A stretch of 12,239 nt of DNA from UBA11346 sp038318565 (GTDB lineage: Bacteria > Planctomycetota > UBA11346), in the NCBI GenBank assembly GCA_038318565.1, contig JBBQCI010000103.1, positions 1-12,239 of the forward strand. The letters are read 5' to 3'. This document shows positions 1 to 9,050 of this stretch, one piece after another; position 1 is the first letter of the stretch; each line of letters begins with the position of its first letter. The position numbers were made by a program, and so were the translations under genes. The notes below the pieces were generated by a model. The model was not told the DNA's origin, ran no database searches, and saw only the letters and a list, made by a program, of their open reading frames with translations.

Positions 1-501
<501 letters not shown>

Positions 502-505
<4 letters not shown>

Positions 506-1368
506 AGGGGTGTGGGGAAATCCAGCAGGGGGTTTCCAACACCCTTGTGCATACTCAAGCCATGGATCCCTCGCCGCGAAATCAGCTTGCTGCCAACCTT
601 TCCCCACCTTGGGTCCGGAAAGGCATGTCGATCGTCGAACTCGTCTTGGCCATTCTCGTACTCAGTGTCGGATTGATGACCGCGGTGGGGGGGATCTCCT
701 CGTTGCGCGGCGTGCGAGCCCAAGCTGAGGAAACGGTCTCGGTACAATCTATTGTGTATGGCCTCGGTGAGCGATTCCAAGGCGCACGATGGGACAATAT
801 CGGCGTTGCTCCGTGGTCACTGGCTCGACTTGAAGAAGGCGCAGGCGTTGTTCCTGATAATTTGCCGATGATAGACGACACGGACATGAAAAGCCTTGAC
901 GTCAACCAAGACGCGACGGTCAGCGGCAGCGAACTGGCCACGCGCAGCTCGCGCGGCCTTCAATCGCTGGGCATCATCTCCGAACCAGCTCGCGTCTCCG
1001 ACCTCAAGATCTACATCGAGTACTACCGGGCCGTTACGGCCAGGGACGGCGATGGAAACCCGACCGGTCCGGTGGGCCTCATGAGCGGCGAGGATGCGTC
1101 CTTCGCAAACGTCGAGGTCGGAGATTTCGCCAATGCGCTGCGCTTCGACCTGCGCCAGGAAGGCCTGGACATTCTTCATGCCGGCACGCGTGCTAGCGTA
1201 CTCACCAATCGTGCAAAATACCGACTGGACCAGTCGCTGCCGCCTACCGGGCAGGTCGGTGAGAATGAGCCCATCGTGATACGCATCCTCGCCACTTGGT
1301 CGACCCGTGTTGGCGATCGGACATCCCCGTCAGGCCAGCTCTCCATCATCACCAGCCGGAAGCCGTGA
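502..1368 (+). CDS. PilV/GspI-like pseudopilin with an EF-hand-like loop
   Basis: Probable minor pilin of a type IV pilus or type II secretion-like filament: inserted in the inner membrane, cleaved and N-methylated by a prepilin peptidase, then assembled near the filament tip. The class III signal is clear: RKG-MSIVELVLAILVLSVG, with Gly41 at -1, Glu46 at +5 and a hydrophobic helix to about residue 65. The soluble domain (about 70-288) has no motif that fixes a subfamily; small size and first position before a PilW-like gene suggest the PilV/GspI role. Residues 133-145 read DVNQDATVSGSEL, matching the D-x-N-x-D-x-T-x-S-x-x-E spacing of a calcium-binding EF-hand loop. The start at 502 (ATGA overlap with hemL, GGAG upstream) gives a long 41-residue leader; an ATG at 562 gives a more usual 21-residue leader, so the start is unsettled. 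Two bases separate it from the next gene, indicating an operon. Confidence 0.82.
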
Positions 1369-1370
1369 CC

Positions 1371-2738
1371 ATGCGCCACCATCGCCCCGTCGCCGCGTTC
1401 TCCCTGCTCGAGATGACTATAGCCTCGGGGATGTTCGTACTCGTCATGGCCGCCGTCCTGCAAACCCTGGTGGCCAGCACCAAATACTCCGCGTTCGCCG
1501 AAGCTCAGGACGAGTTGTCTAGCGAAGGCAACCGGGTCATGCAATCCATCGCCGGCGACTTGGCCACCTCTGGCTGGTGGTTCTCCGATCGGACGCTGGA
1601 CTACAAAAACGCCGTAACTGACCGCGATCTGCGCTACATGCCCTACGCGATGATCCAAGATGCCGGTGGTGCCGGCGGAGCCAGCGGCCAAAGCACCGTC
1701 CTGTTCCACGCACTGCGCGACACCAGTGATGGGCGAAGTTTCCCTGAAGCGCCGGCCTCGATCGACGAATATCTGCCCGGTTCACCGGGCGATCGCACCG
1801 CACTGTTCGGCACGGGCGGCAGGCAGGCCTGGGATTCCAGCTTTTACGCCCGTAGCCAAGAGTTGCTCTTCCTCAAGAGCTCGGTCTCGACTTGGAACCA
1901 CGTCACAGACAAGATGCTGACGTCGCAAGAAGACAGTCCTTCGATCTACTTCGCGGGCAAGCGCTCGGAATGGACGGCGGTCGCCGCCTCGGACACAGCC
2001 GAGGATCTCAAGCGCGCCCGCCTACGCATCCTGGCCACCAGCGGCTGGAAGCCGACGCTCGACGGCTCCGGCAACGTCATCGGCTACTCTCCACGCAAAG
2101 TCTACTCATACGTCAACGCCCCCGCCGGCACCGAGATCACTGGCGCTGATGCCAACACGGTCCCCTACGGCGTGGTCATGGAGTCCGGCTGGCTCATCGA
2201 TCCTGACGGAGATCTGTCCGGGCTGCAGGTCAACTGGGTGACGCTCAATGGAAATGCGTATACCACGTCGTCTCAGGATAAGGACAATCTCAAGGAATAC
2301 TTGTTCGCGGTCGTGCGTTCGTCCGCCGGGCTGGGCCGGCTGGTGCGAGCGCACAAGGTCCTTGAGGTTAGCCCTGGGCCCAGCCGCTTCGGTGTCGAGG
2401 TGGGCAACCTGCTGCCACGGGCATCGGGGGCGAGCGGGTCCTATTACATGGAAGTCGACAAAGTCCTCTCGGATAATGTCATGCGGGCGGTTTTCGACAC
2501 GTTCCGCACGGTCGATGAAGGCGCTTCGACGGTCACCTCGCTTGACTACAACACCGTGCGTGTGCGTCTCTACCTCGCACGGCGGGTCCTGGCCAGCACG
2601 GACGGCGCCGTGCTGACCCGCATCATCGACCGTGTATTTACCATGAGAGCGCAGAATTCCGAGCCTGACAAGGACCCTCTAGCGACGGATTCCAACGCTT
2701 CTGTTCTTGGCACCAGCGCCATCGGCCTACCCTTCTGA
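1371..2738 (+). CDS. PilW/GspJ-like pseudopilin
   Basis: Second minor-pilin-like protein, 455 residues, long for a PilW/GspJ type. The short leader MRHHRPVAA is followed by FSLLEMTIASGMFVLVMAA: Glu14 is at +5 from a cleavage site after Ala9, and a hydrophobic helix runs to about residue 30. Position -1 is alanine instead of the usual glycine, which prepilin peptidases are known to tolerate less well. After the helix comes an amphipathic stretch (SSEGNRVMQSIAGDLATSGWW) common in PilW-like proteins, then a beta-rich domain. The end (LDYNTVRVRLYLARR ... RVFTMRAQN) resembles the closing strands of pilin-like domains in this class. An acidic loop DPDGDLSG begins at residue 277 and could bind a metal, but lacks a full EF-hand pattern. 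The ATG at 1371 is chosen because it puts the pilin signal at the N-terminus and has GGAAG eight bases upstream; longer in-frame starts lie inside the previous gene. It resembles cassette C-type pseudopilins of Verrucomicrobia, but I cannot confirm that family. Confidence 0.82.
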   Translation: MRHHRPVAAFSLLEMTIASGMFVLVMAAVLQTLVASTKYSAFAEAQDELSSEGNRVMQSIAGDLATSGWWFSDRTLDYKNAVTDRDLRYMPYAMIQDAGGAGGASGQSTVLFHALRDTSDGRSFPEAPASIDEYLPGSPGDRTALFGTGGRQAWDSSFYARSQELLFLKSSVSTWNHVTDKMLTSQEDSPSIYFAGKRSEWTAVAASDTAEDLKRARLRILATSGWKPTLDGSGNVIGYSPRKVYSYVNAPAGTEITGADANTVPYGVVMESGWLIDPDGDLSGLQVNWVTLNGNAYTTSSQDKDNLKEYLFAVVRSSAGLGRLVRAHKVLEVSPGPSRFGVEVGNLLPRASGASGSYYMEVDKVLSDNVMRAVFDTFRTVDEGASTVTSLDYNTVRVRLYLARRVLASTDGAVLTRIIDRVFTMRAQNSEPDKDPLATDSNASVLGTSAIGLPF

Positions 2739-2763
2739 CCCCCCAGCGGCAGCGAGATACCCC

Positions 2764-5700
2764 ATGAGCCTACTTCTCCGCAGATCACCTACCCGTTCGG
2801 GCAACGCCTTGGTCCTGTCGTTGGGCATCCTCACCATGGTCGCGGCAGCCATCGCCGTCTCGACCACGCGCGGCACCGCGGTCCTGCAGGAGGCGTCGTA
2901 CCTACGCCAAGACGCAGCCGTGATCGGCGCTGTCGAGGCAGTCCTGGCACGTGAAGAGATGATGGTCATCTCGCTGGCTCAGGCTGGCGACCCCAATGCT
3001 TTCGCCGCCATTAATCGCAACTACAATAGCCAACTCTTCGGCAATTGCGAGGTTCGCTCGAAGATCGAACCGGTTCGCACCGCCAACAAGGATCGTAGTG
3101 GCAACCCCATTGCGTTCATCACCAACCCGGCCCCCGATATCGCCTGGGAGGCGCCGTCGAGCAACGTGCGTGATGCTGCCGGCGAATCGTATCCGGATCC
3201 TGGCAACGCGGCTATCCAGGCGATTGACGCCTACAGCAACCCTTATTGGAAGACCAACGACAGCGTCTATCTCTACCGCATCTCTGCCGAAGCGCGCTAT
3301 TTCGAGACGGCGCCCCTCGCGGCCGAACGTCAGTTCTATAATGACACTCGCACGGCGGCCGAATACGATTGGAACGTCCCCGGCACGTGGAAGGCGCGGG
3401 CCCAGGGGGTGCGCTATGTCGCAGTAAACAAAGAACCGCTGTTCCGCTATGTCATCTTCTATGCCCAGCAGGGTCCTAAGGGTGACCTCGAGTTCTCGCA
3501 CGGCCCAGCGATCAACGTCCAGGGCAATGTGCACTCGAACGGTTCCATCTACATGGGTGCCGGCACCGAAGTTAACCGCTGGGATGCGGTGCGCCCGAGC
3601 AACGGAGCGACCCAACTCGGCCCCGACCCGTGGAACGCAACGACGATGTACTCGCGCGGCGCGCGCGTGACCTCCTCGCTCAGCGGCACGACGCGCTATT
3701 ATGAATATGTCAACAACTCTGCCTCGACGAACAAGGCCGTCACGTTGACCGCCTACTGGAACGAGGCGAAAGAGGGTCGGGTCCGGGTTACCGGCGTCGA
3801 AGGTATCTTCCGCCTGGCCAAACCCGCCATGTATGGCCGCTTCAATAACTTCCCGATGGCTGCGCCAACCGGCTGGAGTCCACCAACCGGATCACTCACG
3901 GAGGCGAGCGATTATAACCTAGGCGTGTCGACGCCTCTCAATTCCTACGACGGCACCGGCGGCAGCATCCTATTGCGCACCTTTTCTGGTGGCTGGGTCA
4001 ATCCCTACCGTCTGTTGCGTTCGAGTAACCTGGTCACCCGTCCGGTCGACGACTCTGCGATAGATGATGGGCGCCGGATAAACGGTGTCCCGCTGATTGG
4101 GTATGGCGTGCTCCCGGACGATGCGAATGACGCCCGCGATCAGGAGCGTGGCAACAAGTGGCCAACGGTGGCCCTGGCAGCAGCCCCTGTGGGGTTCACG
4201 GGCTTCGCACGCACCAAGACCGTCGGCGGCCGGGTGAAACAGCTTGACGAGACCTTAGCGACCAGACCGCTGGAAGGTCAGCAAGTGTTCTATCCCGATG
4301 TGCACCTGATGAACCGCCTTCTCGGCCGCATCCCGAACAAGACGGTCGTGACAGCAGCGGACAAGAGCAACCCGGCCCTCAGTCCGTACCTCTCCGGAGT
4401 GGGGATCGGTGCAATTCTCAACATCAACGAACCGACCATGCAGAATTTCTTCGGCACGTACCGCGACCGCGGCGATGATCACTCCGCGGCCACACCGGTC
4501 TTCTATAATCTGGCAACGAGTGCTGAATCAAACAGCACGGTCAGCGATTTCGAGGTACCCGGCCGCTACGTGCGCTACGTCCTGGATGGCACTGGCGCCG
4601 CCGCCAACCTGATGAAGCGCATCATTGATCCGAACCAGGGCTTTATCGGCTGGCAGGCTACTGACAGTGGCGGCGTCGCGATCACACCAGCCAACATGGC
4701 ACCCAAGGTCGGGCTGATGATCCGTGAACGGCCCGTGCCGGACTTCAACTACTGGGGCATCCGGCCCGACGGCACCTACTTCAGCGACCGTCCGTTCGGC
4801 AACCGTGACTATCAGCCATGGGCTTATGGCAAACACAAGGATACGGCGGTATGGCCATTCACGGAACTGTATGTCAGTGGCAAACACACCGACTCCCGTC
4901 TTCCTACGCCCTATATCCCCACGGCCAATGCCCAGTTGCCGTCCACGGACCCCAATTACTCGGCCTTGGTCAGCGCTACCAATAACAACCGGATGACCAA
5001 CCCAGGGGCTTCCACCCAGACGTACATCCTTGATAGCGTCAATCCTGGTCGAATCCGGGTTACGGCCGCAGCTCGACGCGGCGGCGACTTCATCGATCCG
5101 ACAGGAAGCGATCCGGACGACATCGAGGCCGACGACAACGGTTTCTTCCGTGACAACTGGCGCTTCATACACCTCCGCCGGAACAATCTCGTGTCTGCCG
5201 TTGGGCCGGTCGTGAACATGACCGCAGCTAACACCTACTTCGATGCCAACACCTTCCAGGCTGTCCAGACCCGGATCCAGCCCGATGCGGCCAATAACCT
5301 GATCAGCGGCGGCACGGACGAACGTCTCGCCGGCTTGATGATCCGCCCGGTTGACAAGGCGGCCACGTTCATGACGGCCACGACCAACCTGGGCACTCTC
5401 GGCCTCAATGGTCGCGATCCGTTCGCCGCCCTGCTGGTTTCACCGCACCGTGGCATCGTCCTGCAACGTCGACCGGAACCAAGCCGCATGCAGTGGATTG
5501 TTGTGCCCGAATTCAAACGCTTCTACACTGGCACCAACGATGGTTCCGGCACCGAATCGGCTGGCCTGGGCTGCATCAACGCCCCCGGTCAGGCCGTGCT
5601 GACTCAAAGCGCTCGCGTACCGGCCGTTGCAGCCACCTACTCGGCTCCGATCGACTATAGCAGCGGCGTCGTCCGTGTCCCGGCCAGTGGCTTGAGTAGC

Positions 5701-8700
5701 TGGTTGGATTACAACGACTCACCAACCTTCGGAAGAACCTTCTCCAAGGCGCTGGGCGAAGGCACGGTCTCACAGTCCTTCACCTTCCGCAAAGGCCCCT
5801 GGGTCAACCGCTGGCGTTGGCAGGTGTACAAGTACTGGCAGAAGAACCGCTACCTGAACCGGATTGATCCTGCTGTGAACGGCTATCTGGACGTGACCGT
5901 CACCGGTGCCGGCGCTGGTGGCCCTGTCGACTTCTTCTCCTCCATGACGGGCACGCCCAGTCCGGTCGGATGGCGGGACGGCTGGGCGGGCCGTAACTTC
6001 TGGATTAATGTGACCTGGCCTTTTGGTCCGTCGGCTAATCCGACGGCGACGGTCAACAATCTGTTCGTGGCCAATTACAATACCGCGACACCGGGCGAAG
6101 GCTTCATGGCGAATAACCTTCATCGTTGGGCATATCGGCCCCAGAATGCCACCCAGCTCTGGTCGGGCAGTAATACGACCTGGTCGCCGAACAACGTGTG
6201 GACGACCAGCGAGAACCAGCTGGGTACCAATTCGACGGTGTTCCGGGACGCGGCGTTCACCAGCGCCGTCACCTTCCTCGGTAGCGATGCCGCGGTTCTC
6301 TCGGCACTATCCAGCAGCGGCATTAGTTCGGCAATCAACTTCACCACGGTCGCGAACCCGGCAGCCCCAACCTACACCGAGCCGACGAATCCTACCGATC
6401 CTGGTTACCCGGCTGCGCCTGGAGTGCCTGCTGCCCAGCCTGTTCCTGACCTCGGCGGTCTTCCTCTCACCTTCGCCATCATCCGGGACAACCAGGGTAC
6501 AATGGCTCAACCGATAGAATATAACAGTTACATCTCCGCCCGCGGCACCTGGCAATTGTCGCCCACCGTCCCATTCCAGCGCTACCTGAACGTCACCAAC
6601 AACGGCGCCGAGCGCATTACCCGCCCGGCAAATCCGATCGATCATCAATATGTGCCTTCGATCGATCCTGGCACCAGTCGCAGCCTGCGCCCGGACTATT
6701 GGACTGGCCAGGCAAAGGTCAGTGCCAGCTGGACTGACATGTACGATCCCGCTGACGTCACCAATGGTTCGATTGTGCCTGGCACCAACGGCTACGCGCC
6801 AGCACCTCTTCTAAACAACGGCGGCGCACCGAGTCGCCAGTTGATGGAAGATACCCAGATGCCGTATTGGACGTCAGGCACCAACTATCTAGCCGAGAAC
6901 GTCGCATCGACCACACGCGCCAGTGCGGTGATCTACAATGGTGTCTTCTATGCCTGCCTAGCCAACCACATGTCGGCGGCAGCGACGAATCCGGTCGCTG
7001 CGCCGCTGCTGTGGCAACGCGCCGATCAGGTCTGGCTACGCGCCCAGAAGATCGGCACCCAGCTAGCCTTCTTCTGGCATGTCGGCGTAAGTGCCCCAGT
7101 CGATGGCGATTGGCGCTGGCGTGAGGTGACCGAAGCCCGTGTGCGCAATCTGGATGGCACCGCCGCCGACCCTGGTCCGGGCAACCCCGCGTCTCGGCTC
7201 GACATTCCGGCCGGATGGTCAAGCGACTGGATGGTTGGCCCATGCCTGCAGTCGGGTCATCAAAGCAACACCGCCACGGCGGAATTCACCAACCTGCGGG
7301 TTGAAGACAGTGCGGACACCAGTGCCCTCAGCCCTGGCCGCTGGGATTGGGAGGATTGGGAGGTCGGCGTTCAGACCGTAAACAACCCAGTCAACCTTGC
7401 CCAGATCACCCCGGCGAACCGCCGCACCGTGGACAACACCACAAAGTACCTATGCAGCCAGTATCAGGTCTTCTGGGGTCCAATCGACATCACCGAGGAC
7501 TTCTTCAGCTACTCGACGGATGGTTCCGGTAACGATGCCAACCGATTGGCCACCGAGGTGTGGTTCTACAACCCTCGCGAGTTCTGGAGTCAGTCTGCCT
7601 GGTGGAACGAAGGCGACCTGACCAACACCTGGACGGCACTACCACGCGGCAGCTGGCTGTATAAAGGCACCGGCACGACCACTGCGCCCGCACTGCCGAC
7701 CGGCGGGATTTCGTGGGTGGAGTACGCCGCGCGTGCAAATGTCCTAAACATGAATCTCGGCAACCTGCAAAACTACCTGACCAATCGCAACCTGGCCCAG
7801 GCCGCCTACCGCTGGAGTGCGGACAACAGCCAGGGCGTGGCGACGACGGCCGTCTTGCGTACGCGGTTCTCGGGGACGCTGTACGCCTCGCGCTACAATC
7901 GCTATCCGCGGAATCCGCTGCCTGGGCAGGTCAATCCGTGGAATCCGGACCTGCCGAATTCGACGCTGAACACCAACCTCGACGCGACCCGTGGGGTCCA
8001 TCTCGCCGACCTTTTCACTGACCAGCCGGTCGCTCCGACCACGCAGCAGCTCGCTGTCCGCAATCGCTTGGTTCCTGATGGCGTCGGCGCCAGGCCGCCG
8101 ATTGCACCACCGCTGCGCAGTGACCAGTTCATCAATGCGGTGATGGTGTCGAACGGGGCATCACTCAACTGGGGCTATCAGTCACCGGCGGTGTTGGGTC
8201 AGAGCAACACATCGATCGTGACCCCGAACCAACTCTATCTGTGGGGAGACCTCAACAACAACCAGCAGACCGTGCGCAACAGGCCCACCTCGACCATCAC
8301 GAGTGATAAGTACACGCCGCTAGCGGTCATGGGCGATTCCGTCACCCTGCTCTCAAACAGCTGGACCCTGGCCAACTACCAGCGCACCGGACTGAACGTG
8401 AGCACCAGCAAAGTCGCCACCTGGAACGCGTCTACCTTGTCACAGCTAAACGGAGCGAGCGCCGCAGGTACGACCAGCTACCGCACCTGCATCCTGACCA
8501 ACAATCAGCCCACGACGAAGTACCGTGTCTTTATGGGAGAAGGCGCGCCGTTCATTAATACCATGCAGTATATCGAAGACTGGAGCGGGAAGACCATGAA
8601 CTTTACCGGCAGCCTGGTCGTGCTGGATTCGTGTCGCTACACCCGTTCGTTCCTGCTGCAAGACGCTCGGACCTACGGTCGCTCACCGTTCGGGATCATG

Positions 8701-8967
8701 GGTTGGCACTCCGACGGCACCTGGAACACCATCACCGGATGGGCGGGGGGCGCACCTGACTGGTGCATGATTGGCGGCTTTGGACAGCCAACCACCGGCA
8801 ATGCCAACAATGCCAGCAACCCCTTCGGTGCACCCAACGTGTACCGTCCGCCGACCCGCAACATGACCTTCAACCCGGATCTGCTGACCGAGGAAGGCAC
8901 GCCACCAAACACCCCCTTCGGTGTGACAGCTGCCGGTGTGGCTGGTTGGACGCGCATCCTGCGCTGA
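2764..8967 (+). CDS. Giant PilX-like surface protein with lectin-like modules
   Basis: 2067 residues, far larger than a normal PilX (~200). The N-terminus (RRSPTRSGNALVLSLGILTM) is a PilX_N-type positively charged leader plus a hydrophobic helix at about 15-33; the position equivalent to pilin Glu5 is Leu. Residues 248-265 (GPAINVQGNVHSNGSIYMG) look like the start of the folded region seen in large PilX-like proteins. Two stretches resemble CBM5/12 chitin-binding modules: Trp290-Trp332, and the clearer Trp1369-Trp1417 (WTSGTNYLAENV, YNGVFYACLANH, closing LLW). The second runs into a DUF1349/concanavalin-like stretch, about 1424-1513 (VWLRAQKIG, DWMVGPCLQSGH, AEFTNLRV). GLMIR at 650-654 and 857-861, with LLVSPHRGIVLQRR at 890-903, suggest more such folds. 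A Pro-rich linker spans about 1198-1225. The C-terminus (LYLWGDLNNN at 1824, PLAVMGDSVTLLSN at 1852, EDWSG at 1938, PPTRNMTFNPDLL to 2041) matches a region I recall from PilX-like proteins of PVC bacteria. Likely role, by inference: pilus-tip or cell-surface adhesin binding polysaccharide. The ATG at 2764 places the leader correctly; its ribosome site is weak. Function is unproven. Confidence 0.85.
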   Translation: MSLLLRRSPTRSGNALVLSLGILTMVAAAIAVSTTRGTAVLQEASYLRQDAAVIGAVEAVLAREEMMVISLAQAGDPNAFAAINRNYNSQLFGNCEVRSKIEPVRTANKDRSGNPIAFITNPAPDIAWEAPSSNVRDAAGESYPDPGNAAIQAIDAYSNPYWKTNDSVYLYRISAEARYFETAPLAAERQFYNDTRTAAEYDWNVPGTWKARAQGVRYVAVNKEPLFRYVIFYAQQGPKGDLEFSHGPAINVQGNVHSNGSIYMGAGTEVNRWDAVRPSNGATQLGPDPWNATTMYSRGARVTSSLSGTTRYYEYVNNSASTNKAVTLTAYWNEAKEGRVRVTGVEGIFRLAKPAMYGRFNNFPMAAPTGWSPPTGSLTEASDYNLGVSTPLNSYDGTGGSILLRTFSGGWVNPYRLLRSSNLVTRPVDDSAIDDGRRINGVPLIGYGVLPDDANDARDQERGNKWPTVALAAAPVGFTGFARTKTVGGRVKQLDETLATRPLEGQQVFYPDVHLMNRLLGRIPNKTVVTAADKSNPALSPYLSGVGIGAILNINEPTMQNFFGTYRDRGDDHSAATPVFYNLATSAESNSTVSDFEVPGRYVRYVLDGTGAAANLMKRIIDPNQGFIGWQATDSGGVAITPANMAPKVGLMIRERPVPDFNYWGIRPDGTYFSDRPFGNRDYQPWAYGKHKDTAVWPFTELYVSGKHTDSRLPTPYIPTANAQLPSTDPNYSALVSATNNNRMTNPGASTQTYILDSVNPGRIRVTAAARRGGDFIDPTGSDPDDIEADDNGFFRDNWRFIHLRRNNLVSAVGPVVNMTAANTYFDANTFQAVQTRIQPDAANNLISGGTDERLAGLMIRPVDKAATFMTATTNLGTLGLNGRDPFAALLVSPHRGIVLQRRPEPSRMQWIVVPEFKRFYTGTNDGSGTESAGLGCINAPGQAVLTQSARVPAVAATYSAPIDYSSGVVRVPASGLSSWLDYNDSPTFGRTFSKALGEGTVSQSFTFRKGPWVNRWRWQVYKYWQKNRYLNRIDPAVNGYLDVTVTGAGAGGPVDFFSSMTGTPSPVGWRDGWAGRNFWINVTWPFGPSANPTATVNNLFVANYNTATPGEGFMANNLHRWAYRPQNATQLWSGSNTTWSPNNVWTTSENQLGTNSTVFRDAAFTSAVTFLGSDAAVLSALSSSGISSAINFTTVANPAAPTYTEPTNPTDPGYPAAPGVPAAQPVPDLGGLPLTFAIIRDNQGTMAQPIEYNSYISARGTWQLSPTVPFQRYLNVTNNGAERITRPANPIDHQYVPSIDPGTSRSLRPDYWTGQAKVSASWTDMYDPADVTNGSIVPGTNGYAPAPLLNNGGAPSRQLMEDTQMPYWTSGTNYLAENVASTTRASAVIYNGVFYACLANHMSAAATNPVAAPLLWQRADQVWLRAQKIGTQLAFFWHVGVSAPVDGDWRWREVTEARVRNLDGTAADPGPGNPASRLDIPAGWSSDWMVGPCLQSGHQSNTATAEFTNLRVEDSADTSALSPGRWDWEDWEVGVQTVNNPVNLAQITPANRRTVDNTTKYLCSQYQVFWGPIDITEDFFSYSTDGSGNDANRLATEVWFYNPREFWSQSAWWNEGDLTNTWTALPRGSWLYKGTGTTTAPALPTGGISWVEYAARANVLNMNLGNLQNYLTNRNLAQAAYRWSADNSQGVATTAVLRTRFSGTLYASRYNRYPRNPLPGQVNPWNPDLPNSTLNTNLDATRGVHLADLFTDQPVAPTTQQLAVRNRLVPDGVGARPPIAPPLRSDQFINAVMVSNGASLNWGYQSPAVLGQSNTSIVTPNQLYLWGDLNNNQQTVRNRPTSTITSDKYTPLAVMGDSVTLLSNSWTLANYQRTGLNVSTSKVATWNASTLSQLNGASAAGTTSYRTCILTNNQPTTKYRVFMGEGAPFINTMQYIEDWSGKTMNFTGSLVVLDSCRYTRSFLLQDARTYGRSPFGIMGWHSDGTWNTITGWAGGAPDWCMIGGFGQPTTGNANNASNPFGAPNVYRPPTRNMTFNPDLLTEEGTPPNTPFGVTAAGVAGWTRILR

Positions 8968-8991
8968 TAATCGGTCCGTTTCGTCCCTGCC

Positions 8992-9021
8992 GCCCCCGCG
9001 TTGCATGTGCAGCGCGGGGGC
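8992..9021 (+). terminator. GC-rich hairpin between the giant gene and pilT, possible terminator
   Basis: GCCCCCGCG (8992-9000) pairs perfectly with CGCGGGGGC (9013-9021). A G-T pair and three inner pairs (TGC 9002-9004 with GCA 9009-9011) extend the stem to 13 bp with an ATGT loop. Only a broken T-rich stretch follows (TGTAGTTTC), so it is not a textbook intrinsic terminator. It could act as a terminator, an mRNA 3'-end stabiliser, or a structure in the pilT leader. Confidence 0.4.
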
Positions 9022-9040
9022 TGTAGTTTCTGCGCAACGC

Positions 9041-9045
9041 GGAGG
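9041..9045 (+). promoter_or_regulatory. Shine-Dalgarno (GGAGG) of pilT
   Basis: A perfect GGAGG lies five bases before the ATG at 9051. It fixes the pilT start and is stronger than the ribosome sites of the three upstream pilus genes, in line with pilT being expressed at its own level. Confidence 0.7.
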
Positions 9046-9050
9046 GCTAC

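Noticed and set aside
2707..2763. Upstream TTG start for the giant gene
   Set aside because: It would put about 19 extra residues before the charged leader and lies inside the preceding pseudopilin gene; the ATG at 2764 places the PilX-type leader at the N-terminus.
9001..9029. Promoter for pilT (TTGCAT, 17-base gap, TAGTTT)
   Set aside because: The spacing is right but only about half of the consensus bases match, and the elements overlap the hairpin; not enough to call.
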